A stretch of 29,618 bases of DNA from VBCK01 sp035511515. Lineage in GTDB: Bacteria; Pseudomonadota; Gammaproteobacteria; Burkholderiales; Burkholderiaceae_F. The translations under genes were made by a program, and so were the position numbers. Of the stretch, positions 7,441 to 15,804 are shown in pieces (position 1 is the first letter of the stretch; each line of letters starts with the position of its first letter). Under the pieces are notes generated by a model that was not told the origin of the DNA, did no database searches, and saw only the letters and a program-made list of their open reading frames with translations. The DNA is taken from contig DATKFG010000043.1 of assembly GCA_035511515.1 (NCBI GenBank), positions 1 through 29,618 of the forward strand, written 5' to 3'.

Positions 7441-8436
7441 ATGGACGCCCGCGCAGATCTTTATGCCCCGATCGAGCCGCATGACAGCGGCATGCTGGCG
7501 CTGGACGACATCCACACGATGTACTGGGAGGTCAGCGGAAACCCGCGAGGCGTTCCGATCGTGTTCCTGCATGGGGGGCCGGGCGGGGGCTGCTCGCCCG
7601 AACACCGGCGTTTTTTCGATCCGGACTTTTTCCGGATCGTGCTGTATGACCAGCGCGGCGCCGGTGCTTCTTCGCCGATCGGTGAGATCGCGGGCAATAC
7701 GACGCAGCACCTGATTCAGGATCTGGAGTGCCTGCGCGAATATCTCGGAATTCGCCAATGGCTGCTGTTCGGCGGCTCCTGGGGCAGCACGCTGGCACTG
7801 GCCTACGGCCAGACGGTGCCGCAGCGCTGCCTCGGATTCATTCTGCGCGGCGTATTCCTGGGCCGCCCGAGCGAGGTGGAGTGGTTCTTCACCGGGCCGC
7901 GCCATATCTACCCGGAAGCCTGGCGCCGCTTCGTCGAAATGCTGCCGGAGCGCGAACGCGGCGACGTGCTGCGCGGGTACGTGCGGCGGCTGTTCGATCC
8001 GGACCCGCGCGTGCACCTGCCGTTTGCGCGTGCCTGGAGCGAGTACGAGGGCAGCTGCTCCACGCTGGTGCCGAACCCCGATCTGATCCGCCAGTTCTCC
8101 GACGATGCGCTGGCGCTGGCGCGCCTGGAAGCGCATTTTTTCGCGCACGATTGTTTTCTCGCGCCCAATCAACTGCTGTCGAATATGTACCGCATCCGGC
8201 ACCTGCCCGCTTCGATCGTGCACGCGCGCTATGACATGGTGTGCCCGATCGTCAGCGCCGATGACCTGGCCCGCGCCTGGCCGGCTTCGCGCTACACCGT
8301 GGTGCCCGAGGCCGGCCACTCGGTGTGGGAGCCGCCGGTGCGGGCGGCCGTTGTCAGCGAGGTCGAGCAGTTCAAGCGCCGCCTGTCCGGGCCGGCCGTC
8401 GCCGCTGCGCCGGCGCGGCGTGCGCGGCGCGCGTAA
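7441..8436 (+). CDS. pip: Proline iminopeptidase (alpha/beta hydrolase, family S33)
   Basis: Removes N-terminal proline from peptides in the cytoplasm. The 331-residue protein has the oxyanion-hole motif HGGPGGG (44-50), DQRGAGASSP (about 70-79), the nucleophile elbow GGSWGST with S113, the acid in ARYDMVCP (D265) and the catalytic histidine in EAGHSVWEP (H293). The order and spacing match the proline iminopeptidase family. The chosen start is ATG 7441; a TTG two codons earlier is possible. No strong Shine-Dalgarno is visible. The C-terminal 15 or so residues are Ala/Arg-rich and beyond the fold. It stands alone on the plus strand. Confidence 0.93.
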   Translation: MDARADLYAPIEPHDSGMLALDDIHTMYWEVSGNPRGVPIVFLHGGPGGGCSPEHRRFFDPDFFRIVLYDQRGAGASSPIGEIAGNTTQHLIQDLECLREYLGIRQWLLFGGSWGSTLALAYGQTVPQRCLGFILRGVFLGRPSEVEWFFTGPRHIYPEAWRRFVEMLPERERGDVLRGYVRRLFDPDPRVHLPFARAWSEYEGSCSTLVPNPDLIRQFSDDALALARLEAHFFAHDCFLAPNQLLSNMYRIRHLPASIVHARYDMVCPIVSADDLARAWPASRYTVVPEAGHSVWEPPVRAAVVSEVEQFKRRLSGPAVAAAPARRARRA

Positions 8437-8613
8437 GGCATGACCGCTTCGATCCGTCCGGCTTCGCTCTGATCGCCTCAGACAGCGCCGAATTCCTCGA
8501 CAGTTTGATCGATCGGCCGGCGCTGCGGCAGGTAGCTTTGAGCACTTGCCCACGCCGGGCCGGCGCCGCTGCGCGCCTTCGCCGAACAGGCCGCGGGGCG
8601 TAACCGGACCACT

Positions 8614-9651
8614 ATGCGATCGTTCTCGCAGCTCCTTGAATCATTCGCGCGCACGACCGCGTTCCGGGACCGCGACCAGATCGACGTATCGGTCGCGCGG
8701 CTGCTGCACGACTACGTCGAGGCGCACCGAGTGGTGGTCTACCGGCTGATCGACGACGGCACCGTGCCGCGCGTGCAACGACGTTTGCTGATCGACCGCG
8801 ATGGACAGGAGTATGGCGCGCAGACGCTGCCGCTGATCCAGCTGCCGCGCCTGCTCGACACGCCTTACTGGTACGAGTGCGAGATCACCCAGGACGCGGT
8901 CCACTACGAAGCGGGCGCCGGCGCCGAGGCCTCGATGGGAACCGTGTTCCCGCTGATGAACGAGCAGGGCGCGGTCGGGCTGATCGAGATCGAGCTCGAC
9001 CCGCAGCGCGATTCACTCAGTCCGCGCGATGTGCGACTGATCGGAGGGGTGCTTCGCCTGCTGGGAAACCACCTGGCGGTCCTGGACTACGGCCAGCGCG
9101 ACACGCTGACGGGGCTGCTGAACCGCAAAACCTTCGACCAGACTTTCGACAAGATCCTGGAGCACAACCGGATCCTGTCGCGCGATCCCGCCAACACCGT
9201 ACCCGCCTGGTTCGCCATCGCCGATATCGACCGGTTCAAGACGATCAACGACCGCTATGGGCATCTGTTCGGCGACGACGTGCTGCTGCTGGTTGCGCGG
9301 CTGATGCGGCAGAGCTTTCGTGGCTCCGATCAGCTGTTCCGCTTCGGCGGCGAGGAGTTCGTGGTTGTGCTGGAGGCCTCGACACCGGACAACGCCGAGG
9401 CCGCGCTGGAGCGCTTTCGGCGCCGCGTCGCCGAGCACACGTTTCCCCAGCTCGGGCAGGTCACCATCAGCATCGGCTACACACGGATCGGCCTGACCGA
9501 CCCTGCAGTCACCTGCTTCGACCGGGCCGATGGGGCCTTGTATTACGCAAAGGAGCACGGGCGCAACCAGGTGCGCTGCTACGAGTCCCTGATCGCCGGC
9601 GGCCAGCTGGAAAAGCGCGAAGAGTCGGTCGCCAACGTCGAATTCTTTTAA
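8614..9651 (+). CDS. Diguanylate cyclase with N-terminal sensory domain
   Basis: A 345-residue cytoplasmic protein likely to make cyclic di-GMP from two GTP. Residues 1-155 form a GAF-like alpha/beta domain without membrane segments. Residues about 160-330 are a GGDEF domain: DTLTGLLNR (163-171), IADIDRFKTIND with the metal Asp (about 202-213), and the active-site loop GGEEF (245-249). The product-inhibition site is present: R236-G-S-D239 lies exactly five residues before GGEEF. An active, feedback-inhibited cyclase is expected. The gene is monocistronic and is followed by a strong palindrome between convergent genes. The preceding 177-bp gap after pip shows no other gene. Confidence 0.92.
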   Translation: MRSFSQLLESFARTTAFRDRDQIDVSVARLLHDYVEAHRVVVYRLIDDGTVPRVQRRLLIDRDGQEYGAQTLPLIQLPRLLDTPYWYECEITQDAVHYEAGAGAEASMGTVFPLMNEQGAVGLIEIELDPQRDSLSPRDVRLIGGVLRLLGNHLAVLDYGQRDTLTGLLNRKTFDQTFDKILEHNRILSRDPANTVPAWFAIADIDRFKTINDRYGHLFGDDVLLLVARLMRQSFRGSDQLFRFGGEEFVVVLEASTPDNAEAALERFRRRVAEHTFPQLGQVTISIGYTRIGLTDPAVTCFDRADGALYYAKEHGRNQVRCYESLIAGGQLEKREESVANVEFF

Positions 9652-9691
9652 GGGCGGGCCGCCTTCGCCAAGGGTCCGGCAGCCTTGGCCG

Positions 9692-9721
9692 CCTACGCCG
9701 CCGCGGAAGCGGCGGCGTAGG
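9692..9721. terminator. Bidirectional terminator-like hairpin
   Basis: A perfect 13-bp stem, CCTACGCCGCCGC / GCGGCGGCGTAGG, closes a GGAA loop. It lies between the diguanylate cyclase stop (9651) and the stop of the convergent small exported-protein gene (9728). This position and the very GC-rich stem suit termination from both sides. No long T-run follows on either strand, so the mechanism is inferred. Confidence 0.65.
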
Positions 9722-9727
9722 AGGCGA

Positions 9728-10078
9728 TCAGTGGCCGATTTCCCGGCTGACCTGGTTTTCCTGCTGGTTCAGAGCCCGTTGCTCGGTCTTGGTGATGTGG
9801 CCGCCGTTGGTGCTGGCCATCGCGCGCTCTTCCTTGCGGATCTGGCGGTCCTGCCGGTGCAGCTGAGCGGCCTGCCCCTTGGTGATCTCGCCCTGGCGGA
9901 CCTCGTTGTTGATCCGACGGTTCTGATTGGCGAGCCGCCCGTTGACCTCGGCGCGGCGCGGGTGCGTCTTGTCCCAGTTCGCATCGGCGCCGGCCGCCTG
10001 AGCGACAGCGGCACAGCTCGCAGTAGCAAAGGCCGCGGCAATCAGCGCATGGCAGGTGCTGCGAGTGATTTGATTCAT
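9728..10078 (-). CDS. Small exported charged protein with internal repeat (function unknown)
   Basis: A 116-residue protein. Residues 1-28 are a signal peptide (MNQITRSTCHALIAAAFATA, then SCAAVAQA with a likely signal peptidase I cut after AQA). The mature part is highly charged, rich in Gln, Asn and Arg, with no further hydrophobic segment, and is probably helical and periplasmic. Two related stretches can be aligned: RQGEITKGQAAQLHRQDRQI and NGGHITKTEQRALNQQENQV share G-x-I-T-K, a following Leu, Q, D/E and a final I/V. Similar small proteins occur in Burkholderiales, where their function is not known to me. The start is supported by GGAGG nine bases before the ATG. It is convergent with the diguanylate cyclase gene. 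Confidence 0.8.
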   Translation of the reverse strand: MNQITRSTCHALIAAAFATASCAAVAQAAGADANWDKTHPRRAEVNGRLANQNRRINNEVRQGEITKGQAAQLHRQDRQIRKEERAMASTNGGHITKTEQRALNQQENQVSREIGH

Positions 10079-10395
10079 TTCTTAAGTCCTCCGGGAGCAT
10101 TGCGGGTTTGCGGTCCGGATCAGCGACCGCCGGCAACCGGTTGGCGCCTGCTTCCTATAACGGCGCCGCGGCCGCGCAGGCCAATACCCTGTTGTGACCG
10201 AAGTTACCGCCTGTAACCGCACCGTCGCGATGCACCAGAGCACAGCGCAGATGTTTTGGTCCGAATGGGCGCTGCCGAGCTGCGACGAAGCGGGAAATTA
10301 CGGCCCAAAAGCCGGCCCCGCGCTTCAATTCTCCAGAGTCATGCCGATTGAGCATGGATGGCTTGCTGCCACCCGCTTTTGCAGGTCGCTTAACC
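10079..10395. other. Divergent intergenic region with inverted repeat
   Basis: These 317 bp lie between the divergent small exported-protein gene and the GGDEF-EAL gene. An inverted repeat, GTTAC-cgcct-GTAAC, at 10203-10217, with a related GTGAC just before it, is a possible regulator site. On the minus strand a weak promoter-like pair (TTGGCC at 10184-10179 and TATAGG at 10159-10154, spacer 19) could drive the exported-protein gene. No convincing plus-strand promoter was found. The in-frame stretch 10348-10395 has low GC3 and is treated as leader rather than coding sequence. Confidence 0.35.
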
Positions 10396-12645
10396 ATGCG
10401 CGACACGCCATCCCAGCCTTCGGCCGGCGGCTCTGAACGGGCCGGCTGGTTGCATACGCGTGGCAACCTGATCGGCAGCGTGCTGGGGCGGCGCATGATC
10501 GGCCACTACATCGGCGCGGCCCTTGTTCCGATCGCGGCGCTGGCCGCGCTCGAGTATCTGCACGTGGCTCAGAGCGTGACGGAGGCTCGGTTCCTGACCG
10601 TAGCCGCGATCGCCGCCGTGCTGGTGGTGTTGCTGGGTGTGTGGCAGATCCACCGGATCGTCGATCCGCTGCACCGGCTGCTGGCCGGCACGCGGCGCAT
10701 CATCGGGCACGATTTTTCCTCCCAGATTCCCGCCAGCGGGCATGACGAAATCGCGCAGCTGGCGCGCGCGTTCAACGAGATGTCCCACAACCTGGGGATG
10801 AACTTTGCCACGTTGAACGTGCTGTCGCAGATCGACAAGACGATCCTGAGCAAGGCGGATGTGTCCGACGTGGCCAAGAGCGCGCTGCGCTGCGTGCAGT
10901 ACATCACGTCGGCGCACGTGGTGATTCTCGGACTGTACGAATCCGAGGCTGCCGAATCGATGCGCATTTATGTGCAGCGCCGCGACGGCCTGCCCAAGAT
11001 TCGAGTCCGGTTTCCGTTGCAGGCGGAACTGAAGCAGCGTATTCCGCAGTCGGCCGCCGCCGTGTGCTGGAACGAGGAGCCGCCGCTGCCCGAAACGGTC
11101 CTGACCAGGCTGTGCGAAGAGGATCAGGTGCGCAAGTACTGGGTGCACCCGATCGCGCGCCGCAACCGCGTCTGGGGCCTTCTGATGCTCGGCCATCCGT
11201 CGGAGCTGACGCTGACGCCGGACCAGCTGAAGCTGCTGTCGGGCGTCGATGACCGCCTCGAGTTGGCGTTTTCCTCGCTCGATCGCGACCGCAAGCTGCA
11301 GACGATGGCGCACGGCGACCCGCTGACCGGGCTGCCCAACCGGGCCTCGATGCTCACGCTGCTGGCTCAGGAGCTGTCGAACGCGCAGCGCGACCAGACC
11401 AGCCTGGGCATCCTGTTCCTGGACCTGGATCGCTTCAAGCGGGCCAACGACACGCTCGGTCACGCCGCCGGCGATGCCCTGTTGCGCCAGGCGGCCGCCC
11501 GCATCCGCGAAAACCTGCGCGCCGGCGATGCGGTGGCTCGCCCCGGCGGCGACGAATTCACGGTGCTGCTGGGCAAGCTCGCCTCCCCGCGCGACGCCGG
11601 TCTGGTTGCGCGCCAGCTGATCAAGGCGCTGTCGCGACCCTTCGAGGTTGACGGCCACACGATCTACGTCGGCGCCAGCGTCGGCATCGCCATTTACCCG
11701 CAGGACGGAACCAGTGGCGCAGACCTGTTGAAGAAGGCCGACAGCGCGATGTACCGCGCCAAGGACATGGGCCGCAACCGCTTCGTCTACTACGAAGAGA
11801 GCATGAACGTCGAAGCGCAGCGGCGCGCCGCGCTCGACCACGAGCTGCGCCAGGCGTTCGACCGCAACGAGCTGCTGTTGCATTACCAGCCGCAGATCGA
11901 CGTGCGAACCGGCCTGGTTTGCGCGGTCGAGGCGTTGATACGCTGGCAGCACCCGCGCCAGGGACTGCTGCTTCCGGCCGCCTTCATCCCGTTTGCCGAG
12001 GAAAGCGGGCTGATCGATGCGATCGGCTCCTGGGTCCTGAAGGAAGCCTGCCTGCAGCATCAGCGCTGGCGCAGGGACGGCGTGCCGATCCCGCGCATCG
12101 CCGTGAACGTGTCGCACCGCCAGCTGCTGCGGTCCAATTTCATGCGCACCGTGCATTACCTGCTGGCCCTGGCCAAGATGCCGGCCGGGACGCTGGAAAT
12201 CGAGGTCACGGAATCGATGTTCGTCGAAGGCGGCAACGCCGGAATCGATGCCCTGCACGCGCTCGCTTCGGCCGGGGTACGCATCGCGATCGATGATTTC
12301 GGCACCGGATACTCGTCGTTCGGCTACCTGAAGACGCTGCCGGCGGTCATTCTGAAGCTGGACAAGAGTTTCCTGGACGACGCGCCCGGCGACAACGACG
12401 CCGCCACGATCGTGGCTGCCATGATCAACATGGCCCACACGCTGCGCAAGGAAGTGGTCGCCGAGGGCGTCGAGCGGCTGGAGCAGTATCGCTTCCTGGA
12501 GCAGCTCGGCTGCGAGAGGGTGCAGGGCTTCCTGTTCGCCGAAGCGCTGCCCGCCGACGAAGTGGTCCGCTTTACGATCGAGCGCGCGCGCGCGGCGAAG
12601 CTGGCGCTGTCGGACCCCGATCTGGCAACGGCCGAGTCGATCTAG
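10396..12645 (+). CDS. Membrane-bound HAMP-GAF-GGDEF-EAL cyclic di-GMP protein
   Basis: A 749-residue composite enzyme of c-di-GMP turnover. Two hydrophobic stretches (about 34-56 and 66-84) surround only a very short external loop. They are followed by a HAMP linker (about 86-138) and a GAF-like region (about 150-290). The GGDEF domain has DPLTGLPNR (308-316), FLDLDRFKRAND (341-352), GGDEF (384-388) and an inhibitory R376-A-G-D379. The EAL domain has V-EAL (512-514), AVNVS (569-573), EVTES (603-607), DDFGTGYSS (633-641), K656, AEGVE (689-693) and the final QGFLFAEALP. All catalytic signatures look intact, so it could be bifunctional or switch by signal. The start at ATG 10396 is preferred over 10354 because the codons between are not GC3-rich. 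Confidence 0.92.
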   Translation: MRDTPSQPSAGGSERAGWLHTRGNLIGSVLGRRMIGHYIGAALVPIAALAALEYLHVAQSVTEARFLTVAAIAAVLVVLLGVWQIHRIVDPLHRLLAGTRRIIGHDFSSQIPASGHDEIAQLARAFNEMSHNLGMNFATLNVLSQIDKTILSKADVSDVAKSALRCVQYITSAHVVILGLYESEAAESMRIYVQRRDGLPKIRVRFPLQAELKQRIPQSAAAVCWNEEPPLPETVLTRLCEEDQVRKYWVHPIARRNRVWGLLMLGHPSELTLTPDQLKLLSGVDDRLELAFSSLDRDRKLQTMAHGDPLTGLPNRASMLTLLAQELSNAQRDQTSLGILFLDLDRFKRANDTLGHAAGDALLRQAAARIRENLRAGDAVARPGGDEFTVLLGKLASPRDAGLVARQLIKALSRPFEVDGHTIYVGASVGIAIYPQDGTSGADLLKKADSAMYRAKDMGRNRFVYYEESMNVEAQRRAALDHELRQAFDRNELLLHYQPQIDVRTGLVCAVEALIRWQHPRQGLLLPAAFIPFAEESGLIDAIGSWVLKEACLQHQRWRRDGVPIPRIAVNVSHRQLLRSNFMRTVHYLLALAKMPAGTLEIEVTESMFVEGGNAGIDALHALASAGVRIAIDDFGTGYSSFGYLKTLPAVILKLDKSFLDDAPGDNDAATIVAAMINMAHTLRKEVVAEGVERLEQYRFLEQLGCERVQGFLFAEALPADEVVRFTIERARAAKLALSDPDLATAESI

Positions 12646-12647
12646 GT

Positions 12648-12660
12648 TACATCTGGCGAA
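12648..12660 (+). repeat. 13-bp direct repeat, left copy
   Basis: TACATCTGGCGAA, identical to 20634-20646. The right copy contains the last codons and most of the stop of the LytTR regulator gene. The left copy, read on the minus strand, would also encode Arg-Gln-Met-stop, two bases after the GGDEF-EAL stop codon. The pair brackets the whole foreign-looking segment. Confidence 0.5.
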
Positions 12661-12756
12661 GAAGTAGGACTGGTCCCCCAGGGGCGCGAGACTGTTCAGC
12701 ACCTTACTCGACCTCGGCGGCGGGCCACACTTGTCTGTCTGACTCTGCCCGGATGG

Positions 12757-12779
12757 GCTTTATTCCGGCGGGAATAAGC
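12757..12779. promoter_or_regulatory. Palindrome upstream of island operon
   Basis: TTATTCC (12760-12766) and GGAATAA (12771-12777) form perfect 7-nt arms around a GGCG centre; with a one-base bulge, GC pairs with GC outside them. It is one of the few A+T-rich spots in the gap between the GGDEF-EAL gene and the island operon. It could be an operator or an RNA hairpin. GCCC-ggat-GGGC-TTTATT overlaps it and could be a weak terminator for the upstream gene. Confidence 0.3.
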
Positions 12780-13134
12780 TTCGACTGGCCGTATCCCCTG
12801 CAGCTGCCCCAGGTTAGCGAAGCCCCGCCTCCGCCCCCTCGGGTACCTCCGCTCCCGGCGCTCAAAAGACTCTCCGTCGCGAAGAGTCGAATCGCCTTGG
12901 AGGCTGCGCCGCTTCAGCGACCGCCACCCTTACCTCAAGCGAATGGCGCATATCGGGCATGCGTGCGTTGAACCAACGTTGCGCGGCGAGGCTCAGACCG
13001 GTCCTGTGTGCGGCATCGGTCTTTCCATTGCGGGCTAACACGCGCCGCTGGCCCGAGTTCGCCCGGATCTTTCTCCGGCGCCGCAGGCAAAGGGAGCGCA
13101 ATTTCGTCGGCGAGTAACAAAGAAGGCAGGTCAC

Positions 13135-15804
13135 ATGGACTACCTCGTCATCGGCGCCGGGGCTGCCGGACTTCAGCTCGGGTACTTCCTCTCGCGCGCG
13201 GGTCGCGACTATCGCATCGTCGAGGCCGGCGAGAGGCCGGGCACGTTCTTCAGCACCTTCCCGCGTCATCGCAAGCTGATTTCCAGCAACAAGCGTTACA
13301 CGGGCTGGGACGACCCTGAGCTGAACCTTCGCATGGACTGGAACTCGTTGCTGTCGGATGACTCTTCGCTGCGCTTCACGCGCTATAGCGACGACTACTT
13401 TCCGCCGGCGGACGACATGGTGCGTTACCTCGGCGACTTCGCTCTGGCGCACCGTCTTCCAATCAAGACCAGCACCCGCATCGCCCGCATCTCCCGGTGC
13501 AATGGGGCGTTCCGTGCGATCGACGAGACAGGAGAGGTGTACGAAGCCAAACGCCTGATCGTCGCATCGGGTGTATCGAAGCCTTACGTACCACCGATTC
13601 CCGGCATCGAGGCAGCGGAGGACTACGGCACCGTCTCGGTAAACCCGCGCGACTTCGTAAACCAGCGGGTACTGATCATCGGCAAGGGCAATTCAGCATT
13701 CGAGACCGCGGACAATCTGCTCGAAACGGCGGCCGTTATCCACGTCGCCGGCCCGAGCTCGATCCGTTTTGCCTGGCAGAGCCACTACGTCGGGCACTTG
13801 CGCGCCGTCAACAATAACTTCCTCGATACGTATCAGCTGAAATCCCAGAACGCTCTGCTCGACGGCAGAGTCGAGCGGATCGAGCGCCGCGGCAACTCCT
13901 ATGTCGTTACGTTCAGTTTCTCGCGTGCGAATGAGGTGAAGAAAGATCTGTGCTACGACCGCGTGATTGTCTGCACCGGGTTCCGATTCGACGCCTCGAT
14001 TTTCGACGAGGAATGCCAGCCGGAGCTGGTGCTGCACAACCGATTTCCTGCTCAGACGTCGCAGTGGGAGTCGACAAACATTCCGGGCCTGCACTTCGCC
14101 GGGACGTTAATGCAGGTGCGCGATTACAGAAAGTCGACCGGCGGTTTCATCCACGGATTCCGCTATTGCGTGCGATCGCTCCATCGCATCCTCGAGCGAA
14201 AATACCATGGGGTCGCCTGGCCCCACAGCTGCCTGAACGCAGATCCGCGAGATCTGACTGAAGCTGTCATCGCTCGCGTTAATCGAACTTCCGCGCTCTG
14301 GCAGCAGTTCGGGTTTCTGTGCGACTTGATCGTCATCTCCAACGACGGCAAGGCGCGGTACTACGAGGAGCTGCCGGCGGACTACGTCCACTCAAGCGAC
14401 TTCGGTACGGCGCAACGGTACGTGACGATCACGCTCGAGTACGGGCCGGATCACGATCGGATCGATCCGTTTGACATCTCCATCAGTCGCGTTGCGCAAA
14501 ACGACGCCGAGCACTCCTACGATGCCCGCTATCTGCACCCGGTCGTGCGTTTCTTCAGCGGATCGGAGCTCATCGCCGAGCACCACGTCGCCGAGAACCT
14601 CGAGAATGAGTGGACCGGTCCCTCACACCGCGAACCGCTGCGAGCTTTCCTCGATCGCATCACCGCGCCCGCGCCGGTTGGCGTGCGTCGGCCGGTGAAG
14701 CCCCGAGCCGCCTTCCAACCGGTGTCGCTCCGCGACGTTGAATCTGCAGCGCGTCGCCGGCTCGATCCGGCGATCCATGATTTCTTCGCCGGGGGTGCCG
14801 AGGACGAGTGGACGCTGCTGCGAAACGAGTCCGCATTCGCACGGATCGGAATCGTGCCCCGGGTACTGCGTGGCGCGCGCCAATGCGATCTGGCTATCAG
14901 CGTGCTCGGGTGCCACGCTTCGTTCCCCGTGATCGTTGCACCGACGGCGTTTCACTGTCTGGCGGATGCGGACGGTGAGCGGGCAACGGTGCGCGCAGCC
15001 GCTGCGGCAGGGACGATCATGATCGTCAGTATGGCCTCGACGGTCGCAATCGAGGAGGTTGCCGCGGCAGCTCGGCGGGCGAACGCAGATGCCGGCCCGA
15101 CCCTGTGGTTTCAGCTCTATGTGCAGCCTGATCTTGACTTTACCGAGGCTCTCATCCGTCGCGCGGAGACGGCCGGATGCTCGGCGCTGGTGGTCACCGT
15201 TGACTCCCCTACCTTCGGCCGCCGGGAACGCGACATGCGCAATGCGTTCCACGATCTGCCCCCGCACCTGTTCTGCGAGAACCTGAGAGAGTCTACAGAG
15301 GCGGGAGGGCGGGTTCGGCGCATCGACTTCTCGCGCGAGATCAGTTGGCGGCACGTCGACTGGCTTCGCAGCGTCACGAAACTCAAGATCGTGTTGAAGG
15401 GGGTAGTAAACCCCTTAGATGCCCAACTCGCGCTCGAACATGGCGTCGATGCCCTGCTCGTTTCGAATCACGGCGGACGCCAGCTTGACACGGTGCCCGC
15501 CGCGATCGATCTTCTCCCGCACATTGCGGCTGTGGTCGGCAGCAGGATTCCCGTGCTGCTCGATGGAGGTATCCGGCGAGGAACCGACATCGTCAAGGCT
15601 CTCGCCCTCGGCGCGAACGCAGTCGCGATCGGGCGCCCGATCCTTTGGGGTCTGGCGTCGGCCGGGGAGGAGGGCGTCGCACGCGTACTTGAAATTCTGC
15701 GCTCCGAGCTCGATGTCGCGCTGACATTGTGCGGTTGCGGCTCCCTGAGCGAGATCGACCTCGGTCTGATCCGCTTCGAGCAAATGGGGGTCGGCCAATG
15801 CTGA
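13135..15804 (+). CDS. Fusion: FAD/NADPH monooxygenase + FMN alpha-hydroxy-acid oxidase
   Basis: An 889-residue two-enzyme fusion. Residues 1-360 are a class B flavin monooxygenase-like unit: GAGAAGLQLGYFLS (7-20) for FAD, PRHRKLISSNKRYTGW (43-58) as in FOXRED2-like proteins, IIGKGNSAFE (181-190) for NADPH, and CTGFRFDASIF (280-290). Residues 360-525 are a linker of unknown fold. Residues 528-889 are an FMN-dependent alpha-hydroxy-acid oxidase (glycolate/lactate/mandelate family). By alignment with plant glycolate oxidase, Y662, D690, K755, H779 (in SNHGGRQLD) and R782 are conserved, but the substrate-binding Tyr24 is replaced by Phe550. Start ATG 13135 follows AGAAGG. It is the first gene of the island operon and overlaps the P450 gene by 7 nt. 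Its substrate is unknown. Confidence 0.85.
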   Translation: MDYLVIGAGAAGLQLGYFLSRAGRDYRIVEAGERPGTFFSTFPRHRKLISSNKRYTGWDDPELNLRMDWNSLLSDDSSLRFTRYSDDYFPPADDMVRYLGDFALAHRLPIKTSTRIARISRCNGAFRAIDETGEVYEAKRLIVASGVSKPYVPPIPGIEAAEDYGTVSVNPRDFVNQRVLIIGKGNSAFETADNLLETAAVIHVAGPSSIRFAWQSHYVGHLRAVNNNFLDTYQLKSQNALLDGRVERIERRGNSYVVTFSFSRANEVKKDLCYDRVIVCTGFRFDASIFDEECQPELVLHNRFPAQTSQWESTNIPGLHFAGTLMQVRDYRKSTGGFIHGFRYCVRSLHRILERKYHGVAWPHSCLNADPRDLTEAVIARVNRTSALWQQFGFLCDLIVISNDGKARYYEELPADYVHSSDFGTAQRYVTITLEYGPDHDRIDPFDISISRVAQNDAEHSYDARYLHPVVRFFSGSELIAEHHVAENLENEWTGPSHREPLRAFLDRITAPAPVGVRRPVKPRAAFQPVSLRDVESAARRRLDPAIHDFFAGGAEDEWTLLRNESAFARIGIVPRVLRGARQCDLAISVLGCHASFPVIVAPTAFHCLADADGERATVRAAAAAGTIMIVSMASTVAIEEVAAAARRANADAGPTLWFQLYVQPDLDFTEALIRRAETAGCSALVVTVDSPTFGRRERDMRNAFHDLPPHLFCENLRESTEAGGRVRRIDFSREISWRHVDWLRSVTKLKIVLKGVVNPLDAQLALEHGVDALLVSNHGGRQLDTVPAAIDLLPHIAAVVGSRIPVLLDGGIRRGTDIVKALALGANAVAIGRPILWGLASAGEEGVARVLEILRSELDVALTLCGCGSLSEIDLGLIRFEQMGVGQC

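Larger units (their letters stand above)
12646..13134. other. Left edge of accessory island, non-coding leader
   Basis: These 489 bp hold no gene I can support. They begin with one copy of the 13-bp direct repeat (12648-12660). Two further structures are a near-palindrome around TTATTCC-ggcg-GGAATAA (12760-12777) and GACTCT...AGAGTC (12868-12888). Several frames stay open for more than 60 codons because stops are rare in GC-rich DNA, but none matches a family. The promoter of the five-gene operon must lie here or be provided by read-through from the GGDEF-EAL gene; no clear -35/-10 pair is visible. Confidence 0.4.

Noticed and set aside
10348..10395. Upstream TTG/ATG starts for the GGDEF-EAL protein
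   Set aside because: The added codons have low GC3 and no good Shine-Dalgarno; ATG 10396 gives a leader leading directly into the first membrane segment.
10390..12702. 770-codon open frame antisense to the GGDEF-EAL gene
   Set aside because: It is the shadow of a long GC3-biased gene. Its translation is His/Arg/Gln-rich, matches no family and has no ribosome site.
12862..13120. Possible small genes in the island leader
   Set aside because: Several frames stay open on both strands, but none has a ribosome site, a family signature or consistent GC3 bias.
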